Source of the DNA: an uncultured Eubacteriales bacterium | Lineage (GTDB): Bacteria; Bacillota; Clostridia; Oscillospirales; Oscillospiraceae | Reading direction: 5' to 3' | Assembly (NCBI GenBank): GCA_900546515.1 | Contig: URDG01000008.1 | Span: 1-64,000 of the forward strand | DNA: 64,000 bases | Part shown: positions 1 to 7,624 of the stretch, piece by piece | Layout of the letters: every line of letters begins with the position of its first letter | Position numbering within the stretch: position 1 is the first letter of the stretch | Notes under the pieces: model-generated | What the model was told of the DNA's origin: nothing | The model's input: the letters and a program-made list of their open reading frames with translations, nothing else | Databases searched by the model: none | Program-made: the position numbers and the translations under genes

Positions 1-720
1 GGTCACCTGGGACAGGTTCAGCTCCCCGGAGCGCAGCTGCAAAGCCTTCACATTGTCGTCGGCGACGACCTTGAAGATGATGCGGTCGATCTTCGCCGCC
101 CCGGCGAAATAGTCCTCGTTCTTTTCCAGGATGATGGCCTGCCCCTCGTCCCACTGGGCCAGCTTATAGGGGCCGGTGCCCACCGGGGCGCGGAAGAAAT
201 CGGACTGCTGCATGTCCTCTCCCTCCAGAAGGTGCTTGGGGAGGATGGCCATGGTCATGTATTCCAGGAAAGCATAGTTGGGAGCGGACAGACGGAAGGA
301 AACGGTGTAGGGATCCACCACCGTGATCTGCTCCACATCCTCGTAGTTGGGGGCGTTTTCGGAGCCGTTGTCCGGGTCCATGATGGCCTCAATGGTGAAT
401 TTTACATCCTCGGCGGTGAATTCCTCACCGTCGTGCCACTTGACGCCCTGCTCCAGATGGAAGGTATAGGTCATGCTTTCCGCGTCATATTCCCAGGATT
501 TGGCCAGCCGGGGAACGATGTTATTCTCGCCGTCGTGGTCGGTCAGGCCGTCAAAGAGCAGCACATTGATCTCGCCGTGCTCGTCCATGGCGGGGTTGAT
601 GCGGGTATAGTCGCCGGAGCCGTAGACAACGGTGCCGGGCTTCTCCGCCCCCGCGCAGGGGAGCAGACTCACGCACAGCGCCAGGGCCAGCAGCATAGGG
701 ATGAATCGGTTTTTTCTCAT
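1..720 (-). CDS. ABC transporter substrate-binding protein, family 5 (peptide/nickel type), 3' end outside window
   Basis: The first 240 codons are present; the gene runs off the left edge. It opens with MRKNRFIPMLLALALC, a signal peptide of about 25 residues, then has the SBP_bac_5 pattern: an early binding-lobe stretch around VVYGSGDYTRINP, LTDHDGENNIVPRLAKSWEY, TYTFHLEQGVKWHDGEEFTAEDV (about residues 75-97) and VGTGPYKL. These proteins deliver oligopeptides, nickel or similar ligands to an ABC permease outside the membrane. The cysteine at the signal end is preceded by proline, so it is not a clean lipobox. An AAAGGA site lies 8 bases before the ATG. Codon use is strongly GCC/CTG/TTC/GGC-biased, unlike the rest of the window, which suggests transfer or an assembly joint. 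The ligand cannot be told. Confidence 0.9.
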   Translation of the reverse strand, partial: MRKNRFIPMLLALALCVSLLPCAGAEKPGTVVYGSGDYTRINPAMDEHGEINVLLFDGLTDHDGENNIVPRLAKSWEYDAESMTYTFHLEQGVKWHDGEEFTAEDVKFTIEAIMDPDNGSENAPNYEDVEQITVVDPYTVSFRLSAPNYAFLEYMTMAILPKHLLEGEDMQQSDFFRAPVGTGPYKLAQWDEGQAIILEKNEDYFAGAAKIDRIIFKVVADDNVKALQLRSGELNLSQVT

Positions 721-756
721 GTTTGTGATTCCTTTCGGTCTTTTTGTTACGGGCCT

Positions 757-785
757 ATCCTATCAGACGCCGCCCGTACCCGCAA
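757..785 (-). promoter_or_regulatory. Promoter for the family 5 binding protein
   Basis: On the minus strand, TTGCGG (780-785) and TAGGAT (757-762) are separated by 17 bases, about 40 bases before the start codon. Just upstream of the -35 a C-rich/G-rich mirror (CCCCCAGGGGG, 788-798) could be an operator. The mirror resembles sites of CsoR/RcnR-type metal regulators, but that is only a resemblance. Confidence 0.5.
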
Positions 786-808
786 GCCCCCCAGGGGGTT
801 ATTTCCGC

Positions 809-839
809 AAAAAAAGGTCTGCCGCTTTTGCGGCAGACC
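809..839 (-). terminator. Intrinsic terminator of the phnD-like gene
   Basis: A perfect 10-bp stem (GGTCTGCCGC, TTTT loop) lies 27 bases after the stop codon of the PhnD-like gene. On the minus strand it is followed by seven T residues. Confidence 0.9.
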
Positions 840-866
840 CAAAGATGCAGGCAAACGCGGGAGATA

Positions 867-1982
867 TTAGCCGGAGACCAGATTCAGAGCGGCACGGGCG
901 CCGTCGTAGTCGGAGTCAACAGCCTTGGCATAGCCGGTGTGGCTGTAAACGGAGAATATCTCCTGACCCTCGGGGGTGTTGATGATGTTGATGAAGCAGT
1001 CCTGAAGAGCGGCAACAAGCTCCGGAGTGTAGTACGGGCTCTCCTTGGAGATAGCGACGGTGTCGTTGTAGATACCCTCGGTCACGCCGATAACGTTGAG
1101 CTCGTTCCAGATGGAGTCGCTGCGGCCCATGCCCTGCTTGCCGGTCTCATCCTGCTGATCGGTGGGGAGCATCCAGCTGGCTTCGTAGTCGTTGCGGCCG
1201 TCAGCGTAGCAGACGATGATGTCGACCTGCTCTGCAGCGGCGTAGGAGAATGCGGTGCCGTAGCCGGAATCAAGAGGAATGACGTTGCTCAGATCGGAGA
1301 TCTTCTTGCCGTCATAGTTTTCCATGAGCCACATGGAGGGGTAGATGTAGCCGGCAGAAGAGGAGGTCTTCTGAACTGCCCACTTTGCCTTGTCGAGGTC
1401 TTCCCAGGTGAGCTTCTCACCGGCGTTGACCTTTGCAGCAAGCTCCTTGCCGTACTCGGACGGAGTTGCGTAGATCAGAGAGCGATAGTAGGTGACCTGA
1501 GGACCGTTCTTCTGGGTGGCGTTGGCCTCGCCGTTCCAAGTGGTAGGATCGGTGCTGTCGTTGGACAGGCCGTTGCGGGTCGCGGTGAGGATGACGTCAA
1601 CGTCGTCGGAGTAGAGAGCGTAGGTGCCGCCGGGCAGCCAGCCGAGGTCGATAGAGCCTGCGGCCATAGCCTCGCCGGTCGCATCGTAGCTGGTGCCGAC
1701 AGTGATGTCGACTTCGTCGATGTCGTAACCGAGCTTGCTCATCTCTGCCTTAACGAGATCGGGCAGATTCTTGGTGCCGGTGATGATAACGTCAGCATCC
1801 TTGGAGGGGACAAACTCAAGAGTCAGCTTGTCGAAGTGCTGGTTCTCTGCGGCTGCCGGGGTCTCGGCCTCAGCGGGTGCCTCGGCAGGAGCCTCGGTCG
1901 CTGCGGGAGCGGCGGACTGACCGCATGCGCAAAGAGCAAAAACCATGACGAGTGCAAGGAGAAGTGCTATTACCTTTTTCAT
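867..1982 (-). CDS. PhnD-like phosphate/phosphite/phosphonate ABC substrate-binding lipoprotein
   Basis: 371 aa. The N-terminus MKKVIALLLALVMVFALCAC gives a lipoprotein signal with the lipid cysteine at residue 20, followed by an Ala/Glu/Pro-rich linker to about residue 47. The mature part has the PhnD/PtxB periplasmic-binding pattern (LTLEFVPSKDAD, then VGTSYDATGEAMAAGSIDLGWLPGGTYAL, then SSSAGYIYPSMWLM). Family members bind phosphonate, phosphite or related oxyanions outside the membrane. A GGAGGAAA site precedes the ATG. The expected phnC/phnE ATPase and permease genes are absent on both sides: a terminator follows and surE precedes. It may use a transporter encoded elsewhere. The exact ligand is unknown. 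Confidence 0.87.
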   Translation of the reverse strand: MKKVIALLLALVMVFALCACGQSAAPAATEAPAEAPAEAETPAAAENQHFDKLTLEFVPSKDADVIITGTKNLPDLVKAEMSKLGYDIDEVDITVGTSYDATGEAMAAGSIDLGWLPGGTYALYSDDVDVILTATRNGLSNDSTDPTTWNGEANATQKNGPQVTYYRSLIYATPSEYGKELAAKVNAGEKLTWEDLDKAKWAVQKTSSSAGYIYPSMWLMENYDGKKISDLSNVIPLDSGYGTAFSYAAAEQVDIIVCYADGRNDYEASWMLPTDQQDETGKQGMGRSDSIWNELNVIGVTEGIYNDTVAISKESPYYTPELVAALQDCFINIINTPEGQEIFSVYSHTGYAKAVDSDYDGARAALNLVSG

Positions 1983-2093
1983 TCTGGATTTTCCTCCATA
2001 AAATATTTATATCCACGGCGTTGAGCCGGTGAATATCATTTGTACAGCCGGCAGAGACCGACATCTTTTGTCAGAAAACTGCCATGCAGGATA

Positions 2094-2122
2094 TATATAA
2101 CACATTTCTGCCTTTAATACAA
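2094..2122 (-). promoter_or_regulatory. Promoter of the phnD-like gene
   Basis: On the minus strand TTGTAT (2117-2122), a 17-base spacer, then TATATA (2094-2099). The roughly 100-base leader contains an imperfect stem (about 2000-2040) directly before the ribosome binding site. Confidence 0.5.
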
Positions 2123-2182
2123 GTACCTGCGCATTTTTATTTGTAAAAACTGAGTAAAAAGTTTACATAATGCGAAATTATG

Positions 2183-2914
2183 TCATAAAACTGCGCATTT
2201 CACCTTGCCGACTGATATATATCCGCTGAGTACAGCGCGCACATCGCTGCCCTCGGGCGCGGCTTCGGCTGTAGTGGGGCGGCTTTTTATGGAGAGCCGC
2301 ACGGAGCCGTCAGGCATGCGGTGCTCTGTGTATTCATTGTCGTAAAGATCAATATCCGCTATAGTGCGGCCGCGGAGTATGCCCTTGAGCTCGCCGAGAG
2401 GGCAGCCGGGGAAGTTTATGTTCCAGATCTCGCCGGGAGCCTGACCGAGCCCGATAAGCTCCTTGGCGAGAGGGAGCATGTATTCCTCGGCAACGTCATA
2501 TGTACCGTCGTGCTGGGATGAAAAGGCGATGGCGGGGATACCGTTCATCACGGCCTCCAGCGATGCGCCCAGCGTCCCGGAATAGGCTATGTCAAATCCG
2601 GCGTTGTACCCATAGTTTATGCCGGAGAAAACGTAGTCCGGACGGACGGGCAGCAGGTGACTGACGGCAATCTTAACACAGTCGGCGGGGGTGCCGCCGA
2701 TGCTGTATGCAGCCTTTACCGGCACGGGGAAGGCCACCTCTTTTACTATTATATCATCTGCTATCGTGAGCTTCTGCGACATGCCGCTGCACTGGGAGGA
2801 CGGAGCTGCGATCCAGACGTCGCCGAGCTGCGATGCCATACGCGCAAGGCGCATTATTCCTTCAGACTGTATGCCGTCGTCGTTTGCCACGAGTATTTTC
2901 AAGCGTTTTTCCAT
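2183..2914 (-). CDS. surE: 5'/3'-nucleotidase SurE
   Basis: 243 aa, the usual family size. The N-terminal metal-binding segment LKILVANDDGIQSEGI (residues 5-20) carries the paired Asp residues of SurE. APSSQCSG (about residues 37-44) and SGINYGYNAG followed by YSGTLGASLEAVMNGIPAIAFSS complete the active-site pattern. SurE dephosphorylates nucleoside monophosphates in the cytoplasm and acts in stress and stationary phase. AAGGGA lies about 10 bases before the ATG. The gene is transcribed alone, divergently from nrdR. Confidence 0.95.
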   Translation of the reverse strand: MEKRLKILVANDDGIQSEGIMRLARMASQLGDVWIAAPSSQCSGMSQKLTIADDIIVKEVAFPVPVKAAYSIGGTPADCVKIAVSHLLPVRPDYVFSGINYGYNAGFDIAYSGTLGASLEAVMNGIPAIAFSSQHDGTYDVAEEYMLPLAKELIGLGQAPGEIWNINFPGCPLGELKGILRGRTIADIDLYDNEYTEHRMPDGSVRLSIKSRPTTAEAAPEGSDVRAVLSGYISVGKVKCAVL

Positions 2915-2946
2915 TTATTCGCGTCCCTTCATTATTCATTCAGCGT

Positions 2947-2976
2947 ATTCTAGCATATCTGCCGCGGAATATGCAA
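2947..2976 (-). promoter_or_regulatory. Promoter of surE
   Basis: On the minus strand TTGCAT (2971-2976), an 18-base spacer, and TAGAAT (2947-2952) preceded by TGC (extended -10). It ends about 30 bases before the start. Confidence 0.6.
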
Positions 2977-3068
2977 TGCTTGTTAACATGGAGGACACAA
3001 AATAAGTAAAATCTTTCGGATAATATAAATATTTTTTGAAAAAATTTATAGCAATGTAAAGTGCATTG

Positions 3069-3077
3069 TGGTATAAT
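3069..3077 (+). promoter_or_regulatory. Extended -10 promoter of nrdR
   Basis: TGG followed by consensus TATAAT (3072-3077) lies about 50 bases before the nrdR start. No good -35 is visible at the right distance, as is common for extended -10 promoters. Confidence 0.55.
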
Positions 3078-3127
3078 CTCAATGTTTTGAAAAAAGAACC
3101 ATATAACAGGTGCGGGAGAAAGATAAA

Positions 3128-3604
3128 ATGAAATGTCCTTTTTGCGGATATACCGAGAGCAAGGTAATTGATTCCAGACCTGCGGAGGAAGGCGCTACCA
3201 TACGCCGCCGCCGCGAGTGCCTTGCCTGCTCGAAGCGCTTCACTACATATGAGATAATAGAGCGCATGCCCCTCGTCGTCGTCAAGCGTGACGGCAGCCG
3301 CCAGTCGTTCGACAAGGTGAAGCTCATAAACGGCATGGTGCGCGCAAGTGAGAAGCGCCCGGTCCCGCTGGCAAAGCTTGAGGAGATTGCCGACGATATC
3401 GAGCAGGAGCTCCAGAGCAGCCTTGAGCGGGAGATAAAGACGGTGGACATCGGCGAGATGGTCATGTCGCGCCTGAAGGATGTGGACGAGGTCGCCTATG
3501 TGCGCTTTGCGTCCGTCTACCGGAGCTTCAAGGACATCAACACGTTTATGGAGGAGCTTTCCAAGCTTCTCACCGAGAGCGATTCAAAGGATACTGCCAA
3601 ATGA
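3128..3604 (+). CDS. nrdR: Transcriptional repressor NrdR
   Basis: 158 aa from the ATG at 3128. GGAGAAAG lies 6 bases upstream, so this start is preferred over an in-frame GTG at 3110. The zinc ribbon is CPFC (residues 3-6) with RRRECLACSKRF (about 27-38). The ATP-cone follows from about residue 48 (VVVKRDGSRQSFDKVKLINGM). NrdR senses ATP/dATP and represses ribonucleotide reductase genes through NrdR boxes. The 3' end overlaps the convergent DUF4363 gene by 21 bases. Confidence 0.97.
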   Translation: MKCPFCGYTESKVIDSRPAEEGATIRRRRECLACSKRFTTYEIIERMPLVVVKRDGSRQSFDKVKLINGMVRASEKRPVPLAKLEEIADDIEQELQSSLEREIKTVDIGEMVMSRLKDVDEVAYVRFASVYRSFKDINTFMEELSKLLTESDSKDTAK

Positions 3605-3967
3605 CAGGTGTTCCATGCCGTCTATGCTGTTCAGATGATACCTGAGCTTGTCGAAGGCGGCGGCGCAGGCGGTCACGTCCTCCTGCATCAATACCTGCTG
3701 AAGCTCATAAAATGCATCAGCGGTGGAGTTGATCTCCGGATGGCGGAGAAAAATATGAGTATAGCTGTCGGCGGACAGCCACCGGTCGAGGCCCTCGTTA
3801 AGGTAGCCTCTTGCGGCCTTGAAGTCGAGCTTTTCCGCGGCACTCTGTGATTTTGAAAGCGCGATGCCGATGTCGCCTGTAAGCGCGTCAATGCTCTTCA
3901 GGTTCCATACCGACAGCGCGACCAGCAATATCAGCACCGCGATGGCAATGTATTCGCGCTTTGTCAT
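3584..3967 (-). CDS. DUF4363 family membrane-anchored protein
   Basis: 127 aa. One N-terminal transmembrane helix (IAIAVLILLVALSVW, residues 7-21) is followed by an alpha-helical extracytoplasmic domain of about 100 residues. It sits 3' of the DUF421 gene with a 4-base ATGA overlap, the gene pair common in spore-forming Firmicutes, which supports the family call and translational coupling. Function is unknown. The last 21 bases overlap the end of nrdR tail to tail, with no terminator between them. Confidence 0.8.
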   Translation of the reverse strand: MTKREYIAIAVLILLVALSVWNLKSIDALTGDIGIALSKSQSAAEKLDFKAARGYLNEGLDRWLSADSYTHIFLRHPEINSTADAFYELQQVLMQEDVTACAAAFDKLRYHLNSIDGMEHLSFGSIL

Positions 3968-4644
3968 TTCTTTGCCTCCATGCCTGCAAGATATATCTGT
4001 TTTTTCTCGTTTACGGTCATCAGAAAAACCCCGGACGCATCGCCGATCTTCCGCTTTTTCAGTTCGTTTTCGAGCCAGCGCCTGTCAAGCTTCATGCGTG
4101 TGAGGTTTTCATCTATCACGCGCCCGTCGCTGATCACGATCGCAGGATACCCGCCGTCGTTTACAGCGGCGTTCATCTGACCGGCTGTTGCCGGCTGTTC
4201 GAGAGGGTAGAGGATCACGTTGAGCCGCCCGTCGGTCTCAAGTATGCCGTATTCTATCTTGCTTATGTCGATGCAGCCCTGATTTCTGAGCTCCTGCATC
4301 AGCTCGTCCGTGGTGAAGCTGTTTTTGGTCATTTCATCCTGCCGGATCACGCCTTTTTCTATGATCATGCTGGGTTTTCCGTACAATACGGTGCGCAGCC
4401 GGTTGTTTTTGAGCGCGACGCGCGAGATGAGCACCTCGCAGCAGAAGAGCGTCAGTATGGGTACGAGACCGTTTATCATCGGTATGCCCAGATCCTGCAG
4501 CGGATGCGCCGCGAGATCTGCGATGAGCGCGGCGACAATGAATTCGGACAGTTCCATCTCGCCGAGCTGACGCTTGCCCAGCAGACGCATTGCCGCCAGA
4601 AGCGCGGTGTATATTATAAGCGTTCTTATTATAATTATTGCCAT
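3964..4644 (-). CDS. DUF421 (YetF/YcaP-like) membrane protein
   Basis: 226 aa. Three hydrophobic helices lie within residues 1-75 (IIIIRTLIIYTALLAAMRLLG, LSEFIVAALIADLAA, MINGLVPILTLFCCEVLI). The DUF421 signature GKRQLGEMELSEF is at about residues 23-35, followed by a soluble C-terminal half with LYGKPSMIIEKGVI and the second DUF421 unit. It forms an operon with the DUF4363 gene. Only 43 bases separate its start from the divergent NagB-like gene. Molecular function is unknown; some homologues are spore-membrane proteins. Confidence 0.9.
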   Translation of the reverse strand: MAIIIIRTLIIYTALLAAMRLLGKRQLGEMELSEFIVAALIADLAAHPLQDLGIPMINGLVPILTLFCCEVLISRVALKNNRLRTVLYGKPSMIIEKGVIRQDEMTKNSFTTDELMQELRNQGCIDISKIEYGILETDGRLNVILYPLEQPATAGQMNAAVNDGGYPAIVISDGRVIDENLTRMKLDRRWLENELKKRKIGDASGVFLMTVNEKKQIYLAGMEAKK

Positions 4645-4687
4645 TACTCAACACCCCAGTTTAGTTTGTATTTTCGGAGGCATATTT

Positions 4688-5386
4688 ATGAAAACAATTA
4701 TTTCCGATTACAACAATATAAACATGCAGGCCGCGCAGAAAATAAAGGCGCTGCTTGAACAAAAGCCCGATGCCGTCATCGCCTTTGCCGCGGGACGCAG
4801 CATGAAAGGGCTTTTTGCAGTGCTGTCGGATATGTGCAAAAGCGGCGCGATAAGCTTTAAGGATGCACATATCTTTGCCGTGACGGAGTTTATCGGCGCG
4901 CCGGAAGCGCTGACCTGCCGCGCGCAGCTGGAAGCGGAGCTGCTGGGAAATATCGACGTTATGCCCCGGAACTGCCGTTTTCCAGGTCCGGATTGCTGTG
5001 AGCGGTATGACGATGAGATAGCGGCTGCCGGAGGCATTGACCTTGCTGTGCTCGGCATAGGTCACAACGGCCATTTCGGCTATAATGAGCCTGCAACTCC
5101 GTTCAGCTCGCACACCCGCATCCAGATCCTCGCACCCGCGACGCGCCGCCAGCTCGCCGGGGTATTCGGCGGCGAGGAGAAGGTGCCGGAAAAAGCCGTG
5201 ACAATGGGCATAAAGACCATTACCGACGCCAGGGACATAATCGTCCTAGCCTTCGGGGCTGACAAGGCAGCCGCTGTATTTGAAATGCTATATGCGCGGG
5301 ATGACAGCGTTATCCCTGCTGCATTTTTGCAAATACCGATGAACGTCACTGTCTATGCGGACGCTGAGGCTTCATCAAAGCTCTGA
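4688..5386 (+). CDS. NagB/glucosamine-6-phosphate isomerase family protein
   Basis: 232 aa from the ATG at 4688, which has GGAGG 7 bases upstream; the longer reading frame lies inside the divergent DUF421 gene. The family hallmark GIGHNGHFGYNEP is at about residues 128-140, with the catalytic His and Glu kept. The usual DEYVG catalytic segment reads TEFIG, so the Asp that acts as the base in GlcN6P deaminase is Thr here. The protein is also about 10 percent shorter than typical NagB. glmM follows after 26 bases, so a role in amino-sugar phosphate metabolism is likely, but plain deaminase activity is doubtful. Confidence 0.85.
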   Translation: MKTIISDYNNINMQAAQKIKALLEQKPDAVIAFAAGRSMKGLFAVLSDMCKSGAISFKDAHIFAVTEFIGAPEALTCRAQLEAELLGNIDVMPRNCRFPGPDCCERYDDEIAAAGGIDLAVLGIGHNGHFGYNEPATPFSSHTRIQILAPATRRQLAGVFGGEEKVPEKAVTMGIKTITDARDIIVLAFGADKAAAVFEMLYARDDSVIPAAFLQIPMNVTVYADAEASSKL

Positions 5387-5412
5387 TCTTAAAATCAAAA
5401 AGGAGAAAACCA

Positions 5413-6762
5413 ATGGGAAAATATTTCGGAACTGACGGATTTCGCGGCGAGGCGAACAAAAGCCTGAACGTGGAGCACGCTTTCAAGATTGGCCGCTATC
5501 TCGGCTGGTATTACGGACGCGACCATAAGGCCAAGGTCGTCATCGGCAAGGATACCCGCCGTTCAAGCTATATGTTCGAGTCGGCCCTCTGCGCCGGCCT
5601 GACATCATCCGGGGCGGATGCATATCTGCTGCACGTCACAAGCACGCCCAGCGTCTCCTATGTCGCGCGCGCCGACGATTTCGACTGCGGCATAATGATC
5701 TCTGCAAGTCATAATCCCTTTTACGACAACGGCATAAAGCTCATCAACTCCAAGGGCGAGAAGATGGACGAGGAGCTTCTTGACGCGATAGAGAGCTACA
5801 TAGACGGCGGCGACGCATTGCCCTATGCAGAGCGCGAGAAGATCGGCCGCACTATCGACTATGCAGCCGGCCGCAACAGATATATCGGCTATCTCATTTC
5901 TCTTGCGACAAGATCCTACAAGGATTACCGCATAGGCCTCGACTGCGCAAACGGCAGCACGTGGCAGATGGCAAAGAGCGTGTTCGATGCTCTCGGCGCG
6001 GACACCTATGTTATCAATAACCATCCCGACGGACTTAATATCAACGTGGACTGCGGCTCTACACATATCGACCGCCTGCGTGACTTTGTGCTGCAGAACC
6101 GGCTCGACGCCGGCTTCGCGTTTGACGGCGACGCTGACCGCTGCCTTGCGGTGGATGAAAAGGGCAATATCGTCAACGGCGACCATATCCTCTACGTATG
6201 CGCAAAGTACATGAAGGATCACGGCACTTTCGGCGATTCCAAGGTCGTCACGACCATTATGTCCAACATGGGACTCTACAAGGCGCTGGACGCTATCGGC
6301 ATAGGCTATGAAAAGACCGCAGTCGGCGATAAGTACGTCGCTGAAAATATGCGCAGGAACGGCCATCTTATCGGCGGCGAGCAGTCCGGTCACATCATAT
6401 TCGGCCGTCTGGCCAACACCGGAGACGGTATTCTGACTGCCATAAAGGTCATGGAGGCCATTACCGAGACAAAGCAGCCGCTTTCCGTTCTGGCATCAGG
6501 TATGACGATGTACCCGCAGAAGCTCAAAAATGTCGTTGTTACCGACAAGGATGAGACGCTTGCCTGCGCTGAGGTCAAGGCCGCTGTTGCAAAGGTCGAG
6601 GCTGATCTCGGGAGCGAGGGCCGCGTTGTCCTGCGCAAGAGCGGGACAGAGCCGCTGCTGCGCGTGATGGTCGAGGCCGGTACGCACGAGCTCTGCGAGC
6701 AGAAGGTAGATGAGATAATCGCCGCCATGCAGTCGGCAGGCAAGCTGATAAAGGTTAAATGA
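5413..6762 (+). CDS. glmM: Phosphoglucosamine mutase GlmM
   Basis: 449 aa, full length. The N-terminus KYFGTDGFRGEAN is typical. The phosphoserine loop MISASHNPFYDNGIK (about residues 96-110), the metal loop FDGDADRCL (about 237-245) and the phosphate-binding RKSGTEPLLRVMVE near the end are all intact. It interconverts glucosamine-6-phosphate and glucosamine-1-phosphate for UDP-GlcNAc and peptidoglycan. AAGGAG lies upstream. It sits in an operon with the NagB-like gene before it and the hexapeptide transferase 10 bases after it. Confidence 0.96.
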   Translation: MGKYFGTDGFRGEANKSLNVEHAFKIGRYLGWYYGRDHKAKVVIGKDTRRSSYMFESALCAGLTSSGADAYLLHVTSTPSVSYVARADDFDCGIMISASHNPFYDNGIKLINSKGEKMDEELLDAIESYIDGGDALPYAEREKIGRTIDYAAGRNRYIGYLISLATRSYKDYRIGLDCANGSTWQMAKSVFDALGADTYVINNHPDGLNINVDCGSTHIDRLRDFVLQNRLDAGFAFDGDADRCLAVDEKGNIVNGDHILYVCAKYMKDHGTFGDSKVVTTIMSNMGLYKALDAIGIGYEKTAVGDKYVAENMRRNGHLIGGEQSGHIIFGRLANTGDGILTAIKVMEAITETKQPLSVLASGMTMYPQKLKNVVVTDKDETLACAEVKAAVAKVEADLGSEGRVVLRKSGTEPLLRVMVEAGTHELCEQKVDEIIAAMQSAGKLIKVK

Positions 6763-6772
6763 GGTGCAGCAT

Positions 6773-7432
6773 ATGACCACGATACAGGAACTCTATGATC
6801 TGGATAAGACCATTGCGGCGGAGCTTTTTGACGGCAAGACCTATCCCTGGGAGGTGCTCGACGAGATAAAGCCTTTCATCCTCAAGCTGGGTGAGACGCT
6901 CAGTCCGGATGAGTATGACCACCCTTCGGAGGGAGTATGGATAGCGAAGGACGCGAAGGTCTTTCAGTCCGCATATATCGGTGCGCCCTGCATTATTGAC
7001 CATGAGGCCGAGGTGCGCCACTGCGCGTTCATCCGCGGCAGCGCAATAGTCGGCAAGGGCGCGGTCGTCGGCAACTCCACGGAGCTGAAAAACGTAGTTC
7101 TCTTTGATAAGGTGCAGGTGCCGCATTATAACTATGTCGGTGATTCCGTCCTTGGCTACAAGGCACATATGGGCGCAGGCTCGGTCACGAGCAATGTTAA
7201 GTCAGACAAAACACTGGTCGTTATAAAAGAACCGGACAATCCCGTCGAGACCGGGCGCAAGAAGGTCGGCGCAATGCTCGGCGACAATGTTGAGGTCGGC
7301 TGCAACAGCGTGCTTAATCCGGGCACCGTTATCGGCCGCGAGTCCAATATATATCCCACCTCCTGCGTGCGCGGTGTGATACCGCCGCACAGCATATATA
7401 AGGACAAGGACAATATAGTTTCAAAGAAGTAA
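6773..7432 (+). CDS. Left-handed beta-helix (hexapeptide) transferase, GlmU C-terminal-like
   Basis: 219 aa from the ATG at 6773. GAGGTG overlapping the glmM stop is the ribosome binding site, so the GTG at 6764 is rejected. After a helical N-terminus, residues about 60-200 are hexapeptide repeats (VWIAKDAKVFQSAYIGAPCIID, AIVGKGAVVGNSTELKNVVL, NVEVGCNSVLNPGTVIGRES), forming a left-handed beta helix. YNYVGDSVLGYKAHMGAGSVTSN resembles the acetyltransferase part of GlmU, but no nucleotidyltransferase domain is present. Position after glmM supports acetylation of glucosamine-1-phosphate or a related sugar. Confidence 0.88.
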   Translation: MTTIQELYDLDKTIAAELFDGKTYPWEVLDEIKPFILKLGETLSPDEYDHPSEGVWIAKDAKVFQSAYIGAPCIIDHEAEVRHCAFIRGSAIVGKGAVVGNSTELKNVVLFDKVQVPHYNYVGDSVLGYKAHMGAGSVTSNVKSDKTLVVIKEPDNPVETGRKKVGAMLGDNVEVGCNSVLNPGTVIGRESNIYPTSCVRGVIPPHSIYKDKDNIVSKK

Positions 7433-7454
7433 ACGTAATTCGGTTTACATAATT
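7433..7454 (+). repeat. Copy 1 of the ACATAA 14-bp iteron motif
   Basis: Starting directly after the stop codon, ACGTAATT (7433) and ACATAATT (7447) are spaced exactly 14 bases apart with CGGTTT between them. The same arrangement recurs at 28039-28075 and 32702-32724. Confidence 0.6.
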
Positions 7455-7492
7455 AAAAAATCAGGCAGTGCTGCGGCGCTGCCTGATTTTTT
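7455..7492 (+). terminator. Terminator of the glmM operon
   Basis: A-rich 5' arm AAAAAATCAGGCAG pairs with CTGCCTGATTTTTT, with a GC-rich inner part; the symmetric A/T flanks could act on both strands. Confidence 0.9.
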
Positions 7493-7551
7493 CAGTACCG
7501 GATCGTACATTGACGCCGATATTTGTACACACAAAGTTTACACGAGATTCA

Positions 7552-7600
7552 TTGATTTTCAAAATGACATATCTATAATTATAGATAATCTAATATTAGA
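7552..7600 (+). promoter_or_regulatory. marR promoter with overlapping palindromic operators
   Basis: TTGATT (7552-7557), a 16-base spacer and TATAAT (7574-7579). The -10 lies inside a perfect 18-bp palindrome TATCTATAATTATAGATA (7570-7587). A second perfect palindrome TCTAATATTAGA (7589-7600) abuts it. A dimeric MarR repressor binding here would block its own promoter. Confidence 0.75.
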
Positions 7601-7624
7601 ATAAAATGAAGCCCGGAGGGAAAT

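Noticed and set aside
744..2024. Long plus-strand open frame (426 codons) opposite the phnD-like gene
   Set aside because: It is antisense to a clear lipoprotein gene, has no ribosome binding site at its start and its translation matches no family.
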